A stretch of DNA of 44,174 nt from Candidatus Udaeobacter sp. (GTDB lineage: Bacteria; Verrucomicrobiota; Verrucomicrobiia; Chthoniobacterales; UBA10450). Where the stretch lies: positions 1 through 44,174 of the forward strand of contig JAALOD010000011.1 in NCBI GenBank assembly GCA_013372845.1, in the 5' to 3' direction. This document shows positions 31,208-39,569 of this stretch, in pieces (within the stretch, counting starts at the first letter, position 1; every line of letters begins with the position of its first letter). Made by a program: the position numbers and the translations under genes. A model generated the notes under the pieces. The model saw nothing but the letters and a program-made list of their open reading frames with translations, was not told the origin of the DNA and searched no databases.

Positions 31208-32320
31208 TTACGCAGGAATTTTCCGGTGAATCCAAACGCTGTTCACAAGCCCGAGACCAAACATGATCATTAGCACAAACGAGCCGCTGTAACTGATTAA
31301 TGGCAATGGTACACCGGTAATGGGGAGCAAAGCGATCGTCATCCCCATGTTTTGGAAGATATGTGTGAAGATGAGCGCCGTGATCCCGACAACCAGAAGC
31401 AGTCCCAATTGATCGCCGGCGAAAAAAGCGACAAAGAGACAGGTCATCAGGAGCAAAGCGAAACCTCCGATTAGAAACATTCCTCCAATAAATCCCCATT
31501 GCTCGCCGATGGCGGAGAAAATGTAGTCATTGTGTACGGCAGTAGCCGGCAGAAACCCAAGCTCGATTTGTGTGTTTGGCGCTTTGAAGCCCTTGCCGGA
31601 CCAACCACCCGAGCCAATAGCGATGAGCGATTGATTAATGGCCCAGGCCGAGCCCTGTTTGTCGATATCCGGATGCGTAAATGCGGTGATCCGTTGTTGC
31701 TGGTACGGTTTTAGACCGAAATTGATAGCGATGGGGATAAAGGCAACTGCGATGAGAATCACGCAAATCAGGTACCGCAGCGGAACACCACCAACGAACA
31801 ACAGCGTCAGGAGCACCGGCGCCCAAATGATAACTTCACCCAGGTCGGGTTGCATCAAGATGAGTAAGCACGGCGCAGCGGCAATCGCTCCGCAGAGCAG
31901 CAGCCGCAGCATCGGATGCATTTCGCGAAATTGCGTCAGGAACAGCGCCAAAACCATGATGCCGGCGACAACGGCAAGCTGTGCCGGCTGAAAATTAAGC
32001 GGTCCCAAATGCAGCCAACTGCGCGCCCCGTAAACCTTTGTGCCCATGAACTTCGTCATGATTAGAAAGACGATGCCAGCCAGATACATCGGCAGCGCGC
32101 CCCAGCGAATCCAGCGGTAGTGGATCAGACTCGTCAGCATAAAGGCAAAGACACCGACGACGACCCAGTTTGCCTGTTTTCGCCAGAAGTCGGTCGCATA
32201 CGAGTCGGCACGCGTGGAAGTGGCGCTGTAAATCGCCACGACTCCAAAGATAGCGAGAGCGAGCATGGTCAGCAGCAGAAGCCAGTTTTGGCCGAGCAAC
32301 TTTCGAAGAAACGGCGTCAT
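31208..32320 (-). CDS. rodA: Rod shape-determining protein RodA (SEDS glycosyltransferase)
   Basis: Peptidoglycan polymerase of the elongasome. 370 residues with about ten membrane helices. Key motifs are TSTRADSYATDFWRKQ in the first loop, LPPDLG-like MQPDLGEVIIWAP, GWSGKGFKAPNTQ and the C-terminal GVPLPLISYSGSFVLMIM. It normally works with PBP2 (MrdA), which is not adjacent. The order and lengths are those of RodA rather than FtsW. Confidence 0.95.
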   Translation of the reverse strand: MTPFLRKLLGQNWLLLLTMLALAIFGVVAIYSATSTRADSYATDFWRKQANWVVVGVFAFMLTSLIHYRWIRWGALPMYLAGIVFLIMTKFMGTKVYGARSWLHLGPLNFQPAQLAVVAGIMVLALFLTQFREMHPMLRLLLCGAIAAAPCLLILMQPDLGEVIIWAPVLLTLLFVGGVPLRYLICVILIAVAFIPIAINFGLKPYQQQRITAFTHPDIDKQGSAWAINQSLIAIGSGGWSGKGFKAPNTQIELGFLPATAVHNDYIFSAIGEQWGFIGGMFLIGGFALLLMTCLFVAFFAGDQLGLLLVVGITALIFTHIFQNMGMTIALLPITGVPLPLISYSGSFVLMIMFGLGLVNSVWIHRKIPA

Positions 32321-32693
32321 TCGACTCGATTAAATCTCCCGCACATCCGCAGGGAATTGAGGACAATTACACGTGCATTGCAATCTTCAAAAAAAATTGT
32401 GGCACAGCTTTTCGACCTACACTGCTCTTAACTCGAATTGAGAAAGTCTCGCCAGATTCGGTCAGGGATTCGGCAAGATCGGAGCCGGTGTAATCGCGCA
32501 TCGTTTTCTGCTAAGAGCCAGATGATGTAGGAATTACGTGGGTCTTCAGATTAGTTTGAAGCTATCAGCATAACCAGTTGATTTTCAGTCAATTGGGAGT
32601 TTTTATGGCAAAAATCGGCGCTTCACTTGTCTCCAGATTTGAAGGCCACTAAACTACCTTTGGACGTTATGGATTTTCCGGGGGAAGACGCAA
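32321..32693 (+). other. 373-base gap between rodA and the SprT-like gene, with one tiny ORF
   Basis: This is the longest non-coding gap. It must hold the divergent promoters of rodA and the SprT-like gene. A 15-codon reading frame (32605-32652, MAKIGASLVSRFEGH) follows a GGGAG at 32595-32599 with 5-base spacing; it could be a small protein or a leader peptide, or chance. I see no tRNA, riboswitch or repeat with confidence. Confidence 0.35.
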
Positions 32694-33164
32694 ATGGCTA
32701 AGAGCAAAAAGACGAAGAAAAAGACGAAACGAAAGCTCGCGCATCCTAAACTGCCGATGCAAGGGCTGTTGAATTTGCTTCACGAGGGGACGTATTTTGA
32801 CCTGCGTCCGATGTTTGACGACTTGAACAAGCGGTACTTTCGCGGGCGTCTTCGTGGTTACAAAGTAATGTGGGGTCGACGGCGAAAGCATCGCCCCAAG
32901 GAATATTTCATCTTCGGCACAATTCAGGAGCAGGATCGTGTTATTCGAATCAATCGGGCGCTGGACCAGCCATTTGTGCCGTCCTGGTTTCTGCGGTACG
33001 TGCTTTATCACGAGATGCTGCACTCAGTAGTGCCCGATAAGGCGCTCTCCCGCGGTCGCCGTCGGGTTCACACAGAAGAATTCAACCGTCGCGAGCGCGC
33101 ATTCCCGGGATATCGGCGCGCCCGTCGCTGGGAAGAGGAAAATCTGTCGCGTTTTTTACGCTGA
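32694..33164 (+). CDS. SprT-like zinc metallopeptidase
   Basis: 156 residues. The first 18 are Lys-rich. The SprT-like domain follows with the metal motif HEMLH (His106, Glu107, His110) and a third ligand His126 in RRRVHTEEF, matching the spacing of Spartan/SprT-type proteases that cleave DNA-bound proteins. No C-terminal zinc-ribbon is present. Function in DNA-protein crosslink repair is inferred from the family. The short Lys-rich N-tail could contact nucleic acid. Confidence 0.85.
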   Translation: MAKSKKTKKKTKRKLAHPKLPMQGLLNLLHEGTYFDLRPMFDDLNKRYFRGRLRGYKVMWGRRRKHRPKEYFIFGTIQEQDRVIRINRALDQPFVPSWFLRYVLYHEMLHSVVPDKALSRGRRRVHTEEFNRRERAFPGYRRARRWEEENLSRFLR

Positions 33165-33204
33165 GAAGATCGGATATCGGGCTGCCGGGGCTGACATCCC
33201 AAAA

Positions 33205-33354
33205 TCAGCGCGTTTCCGTGATAGGCGGCGGAGACGGCCTGTCAGACGGCGAGGGCGTCGTCGCTACGTTCTTTTTGATCAGGTACCAAAGCGTTGTCGC
33301 GAGTAGGAGAGAGATCAACTTCGCGCGCCAGTTTTTCAGAATCAGTGTCTTCAT
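33205..33354 (-). CDS. Mini YbbR/CdaR-like membrane peptide overlapping cdaA
   Basis: 49 residues starting MKTLILKNWRAKLISLLLAT and continuing TLWYLIKKNVATTPSP. The NW.AKL.SLLLA..LW pattern is the membrane-anchor start of YbbR/CdaR proteins, which normally follow cdaA and regulate it. Here no YbbR domains follow: only a Pro-rich tail of about 15 residues. It overlaps the last 113 bases of cdaA in another frame. Either it is a real mini-partner of CdaA or a remnant of cdaR. Low-complexity composition and overlap keep confidence modest. Confidence 0.5.
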   Translation of the reverse strand: MKTLILKNWRAKLISLLLATTLWYLIKKNVATTPSPSDRPSPPPITETR

Positions 33355-34117
33355 ATTTGCTGTGCAACAAAATCTCCGCGATCCGTTGACGGAAGGTCTC
33401 CGGAGTAAAATTGCGCTCAATTCGGCGCCGGTGACAAATGGAAATACTGCCCGTCTCTTCGGAGACGACTACCGCCACCGCGTCCGATTCCTCAGTAATC
33501 CCGAGCCCGGCGCGGTGACGTAATCCCAGGCTGCGGTCGAGCGTCTCGCGCTGGCTCACCGGAAAAATACACGCCGCGGCTGCGATTCGTCCGTTGCGAA
33601 CGATCACTCCACCATCATGCAGCGCAGCCTTTGGATGAAAGATGGTCAGCATGAGCTCAACGGAAAAATCTCCGTCGATCGTCACGCCTGTTTCCTCGTA
33701 AACACGAATCGACGTGTCGCGCTCGATCGCGATGAGCGCGCCGAATTGCTTATTTGCCAGTTGCATCACTGCCTCGGCCAGATCATGAACTGTTTCGCGC
33801 TTTTCGCTGGTCAGCGAGAAAATGGGGTGACCGCCCAGCGCGGCCAGTCCACGTCTTAGCTCCGGCTGAAAAATCACCACCAGTGCGAGGGCGAGGAAAA
33901 CTGAGAAGCTTCGAACGATCCAGCCGATCACAACCAAATTGAGCAGCGTCGAAATTAGGGTGAGCGTCAAAAAGACGATCGCCAACCCGGTAAGCACTTT
34001 CGCGCCGCGCGTTCCCCGGAAATAAAGGTAACCGTAATAGATCGCCACGCTCAGCAGAAGGATTTCAACCAGACTGCGCCATCCTCGGAACCAGAAATCG
34101 ATGAGCTGATGAATCAT
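33242..34117 (-). CDS. cdaA: Diadenylate cyclase CdaA
   Basis: Makes the second messenger c-di-AMP from ATP, usually for osmotic, potassium and cell-wall control. 291 residues: three N-terminal membrane helices (about 15-85) with IFQPELRR after them, then the DAC domain. The two catalytic motifs are LHDGGVIV (168-170, DGG where DGA is usual) and GLRHRAGLG (RHR at 200-202). The start overlaps the folP stop (ATGA), a common folP-cdaA linkage. The C-terminal tail beyond about 265 is charged and coincides with a second frame encoding a CdaR-like anchor. Confidence 0.92.
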   Translation of the reverse strand: MIHQLIDFWFRGWRSLVEILLLSVAIYYGYLYFRGTRGAKVLTGLAIVFLTLTLISTLLNLVVIGWIVRSFSVFLALALVVIFQPELRRGLAALGGHPIFSLTSEKRETVHDLAEAVMQLANKQFGALIAIERDTSIRVYEETGVTIDGDFSVELMLTIFHPKAALHDGGVIVRNGRIAAAACIFPVSQRETLDRSLGLRHRAGLGITEESDAVAVVVSEETGSISICHRRRIERNFTPETFRQRIAEILLHSKYEDTDSEKLAREVDLSPTRDNALVPDQKERSDDALAV

Positions 34118-34983
34118 TTTGCCCTCTGAAGAATTGCTTCTGTTACTTTTAAGGCGTTTACGTTTTCTTTGACATCATGAACGCGGAGCACGTCTGCCCC
34201 AAGCATGCGCAGGAGCGAAGTCAACGCCACCGCAGGCGCCAGCCGATCGCTCATCTGTGCCGAATTGATCAGTTTACCCAGAAACGATTTTCGGGAAACG
34301 CCAATCACGATTGGTCGATCACACGCGCGGAGCCTCTCAAGCTGCGTGAGCAACTCGAGATTGTGCTCAAACGTTTTCCCGAAACCAATGCCCGGATCAA
34401 ACGCAATCGCCATGGGGTCAATATTATAAACTATGGCGCGCGCATATTGTTGTCGAAAAAAATCAGCAATTTCTGAGACAACGTTCGTGTATTGCGGCGT
34501 AATCTGCATGGTCTGCGGAGTTCCCTGCATATGCATGATGATGAAAGCTGAATTGGTTTCGGCAATCAGCGGCATCATTTCCTCATCGCCTCGCCCTCCG
34601 GTAACGTCGTTCACGATCGAAGCTCCTGCTCGAACCGCCGCGCGCGCAACTTCGGCTTTCGACGTATCAATCGAAATAATGACTTCGCTCTTCGCGCGCA
34701 ATTGTTCGATCACCGGAATCACACGGCGCAATTCTTCCTCTGCGGTGATAGCTTCGGACCCCGGTCGGGTGGATTCGCCGCCGACATCGACGATGTGCGC
34801 ACCTTCCGCTGCCATCTTCAAACCGTGCTCCACGGCCCTCTCCACCGCGAAAAATTTTCCGGCATCGGAGAATGAATCCGGAGTGACATTCAATACACCC
34901 ATGATCAGCCCCTGCCGGGAGAGATCGAAGATGCGGCCGCCGATTTTCCAGAGTCTCCCACGCATCATGGATGAGACTACCAC
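34114..34983 (-). CDS. folP: Dihydropteroate synthase
   Basis: Folate-pathway enzyme that joins pterin diphosphate to p-aminobenzoate. 289 residues. IMGVLNVTPDSFSDAGKF is the pterin-pocket signature, GGESTRPGS the second, then DTSKAEVARAA and the C-terminal SRKSFLG loop. The start is uncertain among GTG 34983 and ATGs a few codons later; all keep the domain intact. Overlaps cdaA by four bases. Confidence 0.95.
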   Translation of the reverse strand: MVVSSMMRGRLWKIGGRIFDLSRQGLIMGVLNVTPDSFSDAGKFFAVERAVEHGLKMAAEGAHIVDVGGESTRPGSEAITAEEELRRVIPVIEQLRAKSEVIISIDTSKAEVARAAVRAGASIVNDVTGGRGDEEMMPLIAETNSAFIIMHMQGTPQTMQITPQYTNVVSEIADFFRQQYARAIVYNIDPMAIAFDPGIGFGKTFEHNLELLTQLERLRACDRPIVIGVSRKSFLGKLINSAQMSDRLAPAVALTSLLRMLGADVLRVHDVKENVNALKVTEAILQRAK

Positions 34984-35073
34984 CTGGCGTCGATTATTCG
35001 AACGAAGATGGACTTAGAATGCCGTGATTCGTTAGATCGTTACATCGGATTTCCGATTCAACGGTTTAACGAT

Positions 35074-35595
35074 TTAGCGCTTTTGTTTGGCATACCGCCC
35101 CATTAACTCCCCCTGCGCAACAACGTGCCCTTTTATTGCTGCATCCAGTTGATTCCGCTTCGTACCAGAGGGCAGGTTCAGCTCGCGATCGAGCGCGAAA
35201 ATCTTGAAGTAATAGCGATGCGTGCCAGAGGGGGGACACGGTCCTCCGTAACCGGATTTGCCGAAGTCATTTGTTCCCTGCACGCCTTGGGGCGCGCCTC
35301 CTTCCGCGATCGCATTGGTCTGGGGAGAGATATTCCAGACTATCCAATGCGTAAAGAGTCCGCTCGGCGCATCCGGGTCATCTACGACCAGGGCCAGGGT
35401 TTTCGCGCCCGAAGGAATCTCCGCAATCCGCAAAGGTGGGCTGCTGTCGCCGCCGTCACATGTGAATTTTGGCGGAATGTTTCCACCTTCTTGAAAAGCA
35501 GAACTTGTGATCTTCATCCTGGCTCCTCCTGCGGCAAATGAGGCGAGCGCGACCAGGGCAATCGCCAGCGCGCCGGCAATAATTGCTTTTTGCAT
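35074..35595 (-). CDS. YbhB/YbcL-type PEBP (Raf kinase inhibitor-like) protein
   Basis: 173 residues with a signal peptide (1-22). The phospholipid-binding-protein fold shows CDGGDSSPPL, VVDDPDAPSG, THWIVWNI, and GPCPPSGTHRYYF, all diagnostic. The bacterial family is abundant and its role is poorly known. It is divergent from rnr, with about 60 bases between starts. Confidence 0.9.
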   Translation of the reverse strand: MQKAIIAGALAIALVALASFAAGGARMKITSSAFQEGGNIPPKFTCDGGDSSPPLRIAEIPSGAKTLALVVDDPDAPSGLFTHWIVWNISPQTNAIAEGGAPQGVQGTNDFGKSGYGGPCPPSGTHRYYFKIFALDRELNLPSGTKRNQLDAAIKGHVVAQGELMGRYAKQKR

Positions 35596-35656
35596 TATTC
35601 GACCTCGGATCGAAATCGCGTTAAATCGATAAACGTGGCGGTATAGTTTCGCTTAG

Positions 35657-37942
35657 ATGGCTTCGAACGGACGTAACATTCGAGAACAAATTCTGGGTCT
35701 GCTGGCGCGGAAAGACTACCGGCCGCTCGACAAGACCGACATCGCCCGCGAGCTCGGGTTGACGGGGGCCGGACAAGTAGCGTTACGCAAAAGCTTGCGC
35801 GAGCTCGAGCGCACGGGCGAGATCGCGCGCATCCGGAAGAACCGATATGTTCTGCCCGCCGAGGCTGACCTGGTGACTGGCAAACTGTCGATTCATCAAG
35901 TCGGCTACGGCTTTCTCGCGCCAGAAATCCCGGGCGGAACGGACGTTTTCATTGCGGCGGAAAACATTGGAACAGCCATGCATGGCGACCGTGTGGTTGC
36001 GCGCATATCGCGGGATGAACCTTATCGCCGCATCAAAGGACGGCGCGAAGGGCGCGTGATTCGAATACTGGAACGCGCTCACGATACGATTGTTGGCACT
36101 CTCCAACGCTCGCGGAACTTTTACTACGTAGTACCGGATGACCCGCGTATCGTTCATGACGTTTATGTAGGGCAAGTTTCTAGTTCGCCACAGGACGAAC
36201 CCGCCGTGGTGGGCCTGCCTCTTGCACCTTCCCAAGTTGCGCCACGGGTTGGTGATAAAGTTGTAGTTCGCCTGGAGGCGTGGGAATCGCGCCACGTTAA
36301 TCCCGAAGGTGAAATCATCGAAGTGCTCGGGCCCGCGTCGGCTCCGGGCATCGACATGCTGTCGATCATCCGGAAATATCATCTGCCAACGGAATTTCCC
36401 AGGGATGTTCTGGACCAGGTGAAGGGAATTCCCGAGACAGTTGATGCCCGGCAATCCGAGGGACGCGAAGATTTGCGGGGAGAATTCATCGTCACCATTG
36501 ATCCCGATGACGCGCGCGATTTCGACGACGCAATTCACGTTGAGAAGACCGGAAGCGGTTGGCGCCTCGGTGTACACATCGCCGACGTCGCCGCTTATGT
36601 GGAGCCCAACAGTCCGTTGGATCGAGAAGCGCGCCGGCGCGGAAACAGCGTTTATCTGCCCGATCGCGTAATTCCGATGTTACCGGAGCGATTGAGCAAC
36701 GGTGTCTGCAGTCTCAAACCTGGCGTCGATCGCCTCACGCACTCAGTCTTTATTCACTTCGACAAACGCGGATCCGCGAAGAGCGCGCGGTTTACACGCA
36801 GCGTGATTCGAAGTGCGCACCGGCTCACGTACAAGCAGGCTTACGCGATTTTGAAGGCGCCACCTACCGACCAGTTGGGGGAACGAGTGCATCTTGCCTG
36901 GGAACTCGCCGCGGTGCTACGGAAGAAGCGATTCGAGCATGGCGCTCTGGACCTCGATTTTCCAGAGGTAAAAGTCTGGGTCGATGAAGATGGGCGTCCC
37001 GTAAAATTGGAGCGTGTCGAGAACGATGAATCACACCAGTTGATCGAAGAATTCATGCTGGCCGCGAATGAGGCCGTCGCGCGCGAACTGAAAAAGCGCG
37101 CGATTCCGACCATCTATCGGATCCACGAAAATCCAGACCTGGAAAAATTGGCAGAGTTTCGCGAATTCGTACTCGGCTTTAATTACCGGGTTGGCGATCT
37201 GACTCATCGCGCTGAGCTCCAGCGATTGGTGGCGTCATTCCGTGGAAAACCAGAAGAGCAGGCCCTCAAAGTCGCTTTGCTTAAAAGTTTAAAACGCGCC
37301 CGTTACTCTCCGCAACCGCTCGGGCATTACGGCTTGGCGAAGGCGAACTACTTGCATTTTACCAGCCCTATTCGGCGTTACGCCGACCTGGTTGCGCATT
37401 GTGCGCTTGGTAGGGACGGCACTCCGTTCCCGTCCGCACCCTACCGAACCACCGAACGGCGGTCACGGAGTGACACGCCCTACCAGCCCGACATGGCCGA
37501 GATCGCTTCGATTGCCGAGCACGTTTCAACTACCGAACGAACTGCAGCCGACGCGGAAGTTGACGCGGTCCAGATGAAGAAACTTGAATTTTTTCAACGG
37601 CAGCTCGATGAGCGCAAGCCAAAGATCTTCCGCGCCAGCGTTATTGATGTCCGTAACTACGGATTGATGGTGGAACTACCGGACGCTCTGGTGACCGGGT
37701 TAGTCCACGTCTCCTCGTTGATGGACGACTTTTATTCGTTTGAGCCGGCTCGACGGCAGCTTATAGGGAGACGGTCGCGCAAACGCTTTAGCGTAGGCGA
37801 CGAGTTATCCGTGTTTGTTGTCCGTGTTGACGCTTTCAAACGACAGGTGGATTTCGCAATTGCGCTTGCGTCCGAAGCGTCAAAAAAACCCCGCCGCATG
37901 AGAGGACCATCCAGGATTGCTTCAGGGACACATCGGAACTGA
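35657..37942 (+). CDS. rnr: Ribonuclease R (RNB family), with a repeat-derived insertion
   Basis: Processive 3'-5' exoribonuclease. 761 residues: N-terminal winged helix (1-70), two cold-shock domains (about 75-230), RNB catalytic domain with the acidic set Asp282, Asp284, Asp285, Asp288, Asp290, Asp291 in DPDDARDFDDA, and a C-terminal S1 domain (about 655-730) before a short basic tail. Near RYADLVAHCAL in the RNB domain, residues about 585-610 (GRDGTPFPSAPYRTTERRS and following) match no RNase R region and are encoded by a palindromic repeat of 78 bp. The frame is kept, and the conserved EIASIAEHVSTTERTAADAE follows. The insertion sits between two helices, so activity may persist. Confidence 0.93.
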   Translation: MASNGRNIREQILGLLARKDYRPLDKTDIARELGLTGAGQVALRKSLRELERTGEIARIRKNRYVLPAEADLVTGKLSIHQVGYGFLAPEIPGGTDVFIAAENIGTAMHGDRVVARISRDEPYRRIKGRREGRVIRILERAHDTIVGTLQRSRNFYYVVPDDPRIVHDVYVGQVSSSPQDEPAVVGLPLAPSQVAPRVGDKVVVRLEAWESRHVNPEGEIIEVLGPASAPGIDMLSIIRKYHLPTEFPRDVLDQVKGIPETVDARQSEGREDLRGEFIVTIDPDDARDFDDAIHVEKTGSGWRLGVHIADVAAYVEPNSPLDREARRRGNSVYLPDRVIPMLPERLSNGVCSLKPGVDRLTHSVFIHFDKRGSAKSARFTRSVIRSAHRLTYKQAYAILKAPPTDQLGERVHLAWELAAVLRKKRFEHGALDLDFPEVKVWVDEDGRPVKLERVENDESHQLIEEFMLAANEAVARELKKRAIPTIYRIHENPDLEKLAEFREFVLGFNYRVGDLTHRAELQRLVASFRGKPEEQALKVALLKSLKRARYSPQPLGHYGLAKANYLHFTSPIRRYADLVAHCALGRDGTPFPSAPYRTTERRSRSDTPYQPDMAEIASIAEHVSTTERTAADAEVDAVQMKKLEFFQRQLDERKPKIFRASVIDVRNYGLMVELPDALVTGLVHVSSLMDDFYSFEPARRQLIGRRSRKRFSVGDELSVFVVRVDAFKRQVDFAIALASEASKKPRRMRGPSRIASGTHRN
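37408..37485. repeat. TGGTAGGG / CCCTACCA repeat inserted in frame in rnr
   Basis: Terminal arms TGGTAGGG (37408-37415) and CCCTACCA (37478-37485) bound a 78-bp unit, exactly 26 codons, so the reading frame is preserved. Inner words GGACGG / CCGTCC (37414-37419, 37430-37435) and CACTCCG / CGGAGTG form further pairs. The intergenic copy at 20724-20792 has the same ends and similar inner words. Confidence 0.8.
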
Positions 37943-37976
37943 CTTTCTTCGACGCTATCCTAAGTTTACTTGAGTC

Positions 37977-38207
37977 GTGGCGGACAAACTGAGCAAGCAG
38001 TCGGAGAACGCGCCGGGGCAGTGGTATGTGGATACCAGTTGTGCGTTGTGTCGTCTCTGTCTCGAAGAAGCGCCGAATCTTTTGACGTACAACCACGATG
38101 AGACTGCCGTCCATTTTCTTAAACAGCCCGAAACACCCGAGGAAACGGCCGCCGCGCAGCGTGCCATGGATGTTTGTCCCACGCTGGCTATTGGCAACGA
38201 CGGATGA
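37977..38207 (+). CDS. 4Fe-4S ferredoxin
   Basis: 76 residues from GTG 37977. One cluster with Cys22, Cys25, Cys28 in CALCRLC and Cys67 in DVCPT; the second CxxCxxC is missing, so a single [4Fe-4S] (or [3Fe-4S]) centre. QWYVDTSCALCRLCLEEAP is the start of the single-cluster (Fer4_13/Fer4_15) family. It directly precedes a CysJ-like reductase, which is the likely electron partner. Confidence 0.88.
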   Translation: MADKLSKQSENAPGQWYVDTSCALCRLCLEEAPNLLTYNHDETAVHFLKQPETPEETAAAQRAMDVCPTLAIGNDG

Positions 38208-38246
38208 AAATTTGCGACGATCAGAGATCGCCGCTACAAAACCGTT

Positions 38247-39404
38247 ATGCATGCTGAAGCTTCTGTTGCCGCTCCTCCATACTCGCGAGCAAACCCGTTT
38301 CCCGCCAAACTTCTGGTCAATCGTCGTCTGAGCGGGCCGGAGTCGGCAAAAGACACGCGCCATTTCGAACTCGACCTGACCGGATGGGGATTGAGCTTTG
38401 AGGTCGGCGATTCGCTTGCGGTATACGCAACAAACGATCCGCAGCTTGTGGAGGAAATCATTCACGCGCTCGGTGCCACCGGCAAGGAAGAGGTTCCTCG
38501 ACCGAAGGGATTGCCGACAACATTCCGCGAAGCGTTGCTGCGCGATTACAGCATCACGCAACCAACGCCCAAGTTTTTGAAGGCCATCGCCCAGCGCGCT
38601 AGTGCAGCGCCAACGCTGCACTATCTCCTCGCTCCAGACCGCAAACAAGACCTGCAGACGTACCTCTGGGGAATGGAAGTCATCGATTTTTTAACTGAAC
38701 ATCCTTCAGCCCGTTTCACGCCGCAGGAATTTGTCGGCTTGCTGACGAAACTGCAGCCGCGCCTTTATTCAGTGGCCTCGAGTTTAAAGGCATATCCGGA
38801 ACAGGTTCACTTTATCGTAGATGTGGTCCGCTATGAAAGTAACGGTCGCCTTCGCAAAGGCGTGTGCTCATCTTTTCTTGCCGAACGCGCTGATGACGCA
38901 CCGGTACCGGTTTTCCCCAGCATAGCCAAGCACTTTCATCTGCCCGAGGACCCGGACATTCCAATCATCATGATCGGCCCCGGAACCGGCGTGGCACCGT
39001 TCCGCGCCTATCTGCAGGAGCGAAAAGCCACTAAAGCGAAAGGTAAAAACTGGCTCTTTTTCGGATCGCAGCATCAAAGGTGCGACTTTGCATACGGAGA
39101 GGAATTTGAGGCATTCAAGGAAGAAGGGCTTCTCACACGGCTCGATTGCGCGTGGTCACGCGATCAAGCCGAGAAGATTTACGTCCAGCATCGGATGAAA
39201 GAAAATGCCGCGGAGATTTGGAAATGGATCGACGCGGAAGGGGCCCATTTCTTCGTGTGCGGCGACGCGAAGCGGATGGCCAAGGATGTCGATGCGATTC
39301 TGCGCAAGATCGTGCAGGAGCACGGCGGCAAAAGCGTTGATCAAGCCAATGAATACGTTGAGAAGCTGAAGAGCGACAAGCGTTACAAACGCGATGTGTA
39401 TTAG
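38247..39404 (+). CDS. CysJ-type FAD/NADPH reductase lacking the flavodoxin domain
   Basis: 385 residues. The FAD-binding beta-barrel and connecting domain occupy about 20-210, with PRLYSVASS as the FAD-binding motif. The NADP half has GPGTGVAPFRAYLQER, then YVQHRM and FFVCGDAKRMAKDV, and ends YKRDVY, the aromatic C-terminus of the sulfite reductase/P450 reductase family. No FMN (flavodoxin) module is present. With the ferredoxin 39 bases upstream it probably forms an NADPH-ferredoxin reductase pair feeding a sulfite or nitrite reductase elsewhere. It starts ATG 38247; the flavodoxin part is not encoded upstream. Confidence 0.88.
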   Translation: MHAEASVAAPPYSRANPFPAKLLVNRRLSGPESAKDTRHFELDLTGWGLSFEVGDSLAVYATNDPQLVEEIIHALGATGKEEVPRPKGLPTTFREALLRDYSITQPTPKFLKAIAQRASAAPTLHYLLAPDRKQDLQTYLWGMEVIDFLTEHPSARFTPQEFVGLLTKLQPRLYSVASSLKAYPEQVHFIVDVVRYESNGRLRKGVCSSFLAERADDAPVPVFPSIAKHFHLPEDPDIPIIMIGPGTGVAPFRAYLQERKATKAKGKNWLFFGSQHQRCDFAYGEEFEAFKEEGLLTRLDCAWSRDQAEKIYVQHRMKENAAEIWKWIDAEGAHFFVCGDAKRMAKDVDAILRKIVQEHGGKSVDQANEYVEKLKSDKRYKRDVY

Positions 39405-39535
39405 AATGACGAAATCCGAATGACGAATGCCGAAACAATTCCGAAAGTTTGAATGACGAACAGAGTCGTTACCCGCTTCTTTGGCATTTGATCATTCCTT
39501 CGTCATTCTGCATTCGTGCTTCGTCATTTTCGTCT
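39405..39535. repeat. AATGACGAA-rich inverted repeat
   Basis: Left half has AATGACGAA at 39405, then AATGACGAATGCCGAAA and GAATGACGAAC. The right half reads TTCGTCATTCTGCATTCGTG and TTCGTCATTTTCGTC, the inverse words. Such AATGACGA elements are frequent in Verrucomicrobiota genomes. It fills most of the gap between the reductase and sufT. Confidence 0.6.
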
Positions 39536-39569
39536 TTTGTGACATAATAAGGGGACAACTGTTAAGGCC

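Noticed and set aside
37836-38648. 270-codon minus-strand frame across the rnr end, ferredoxin and reductase start
   Set aside because: Antisense to three genes with clear motifs.
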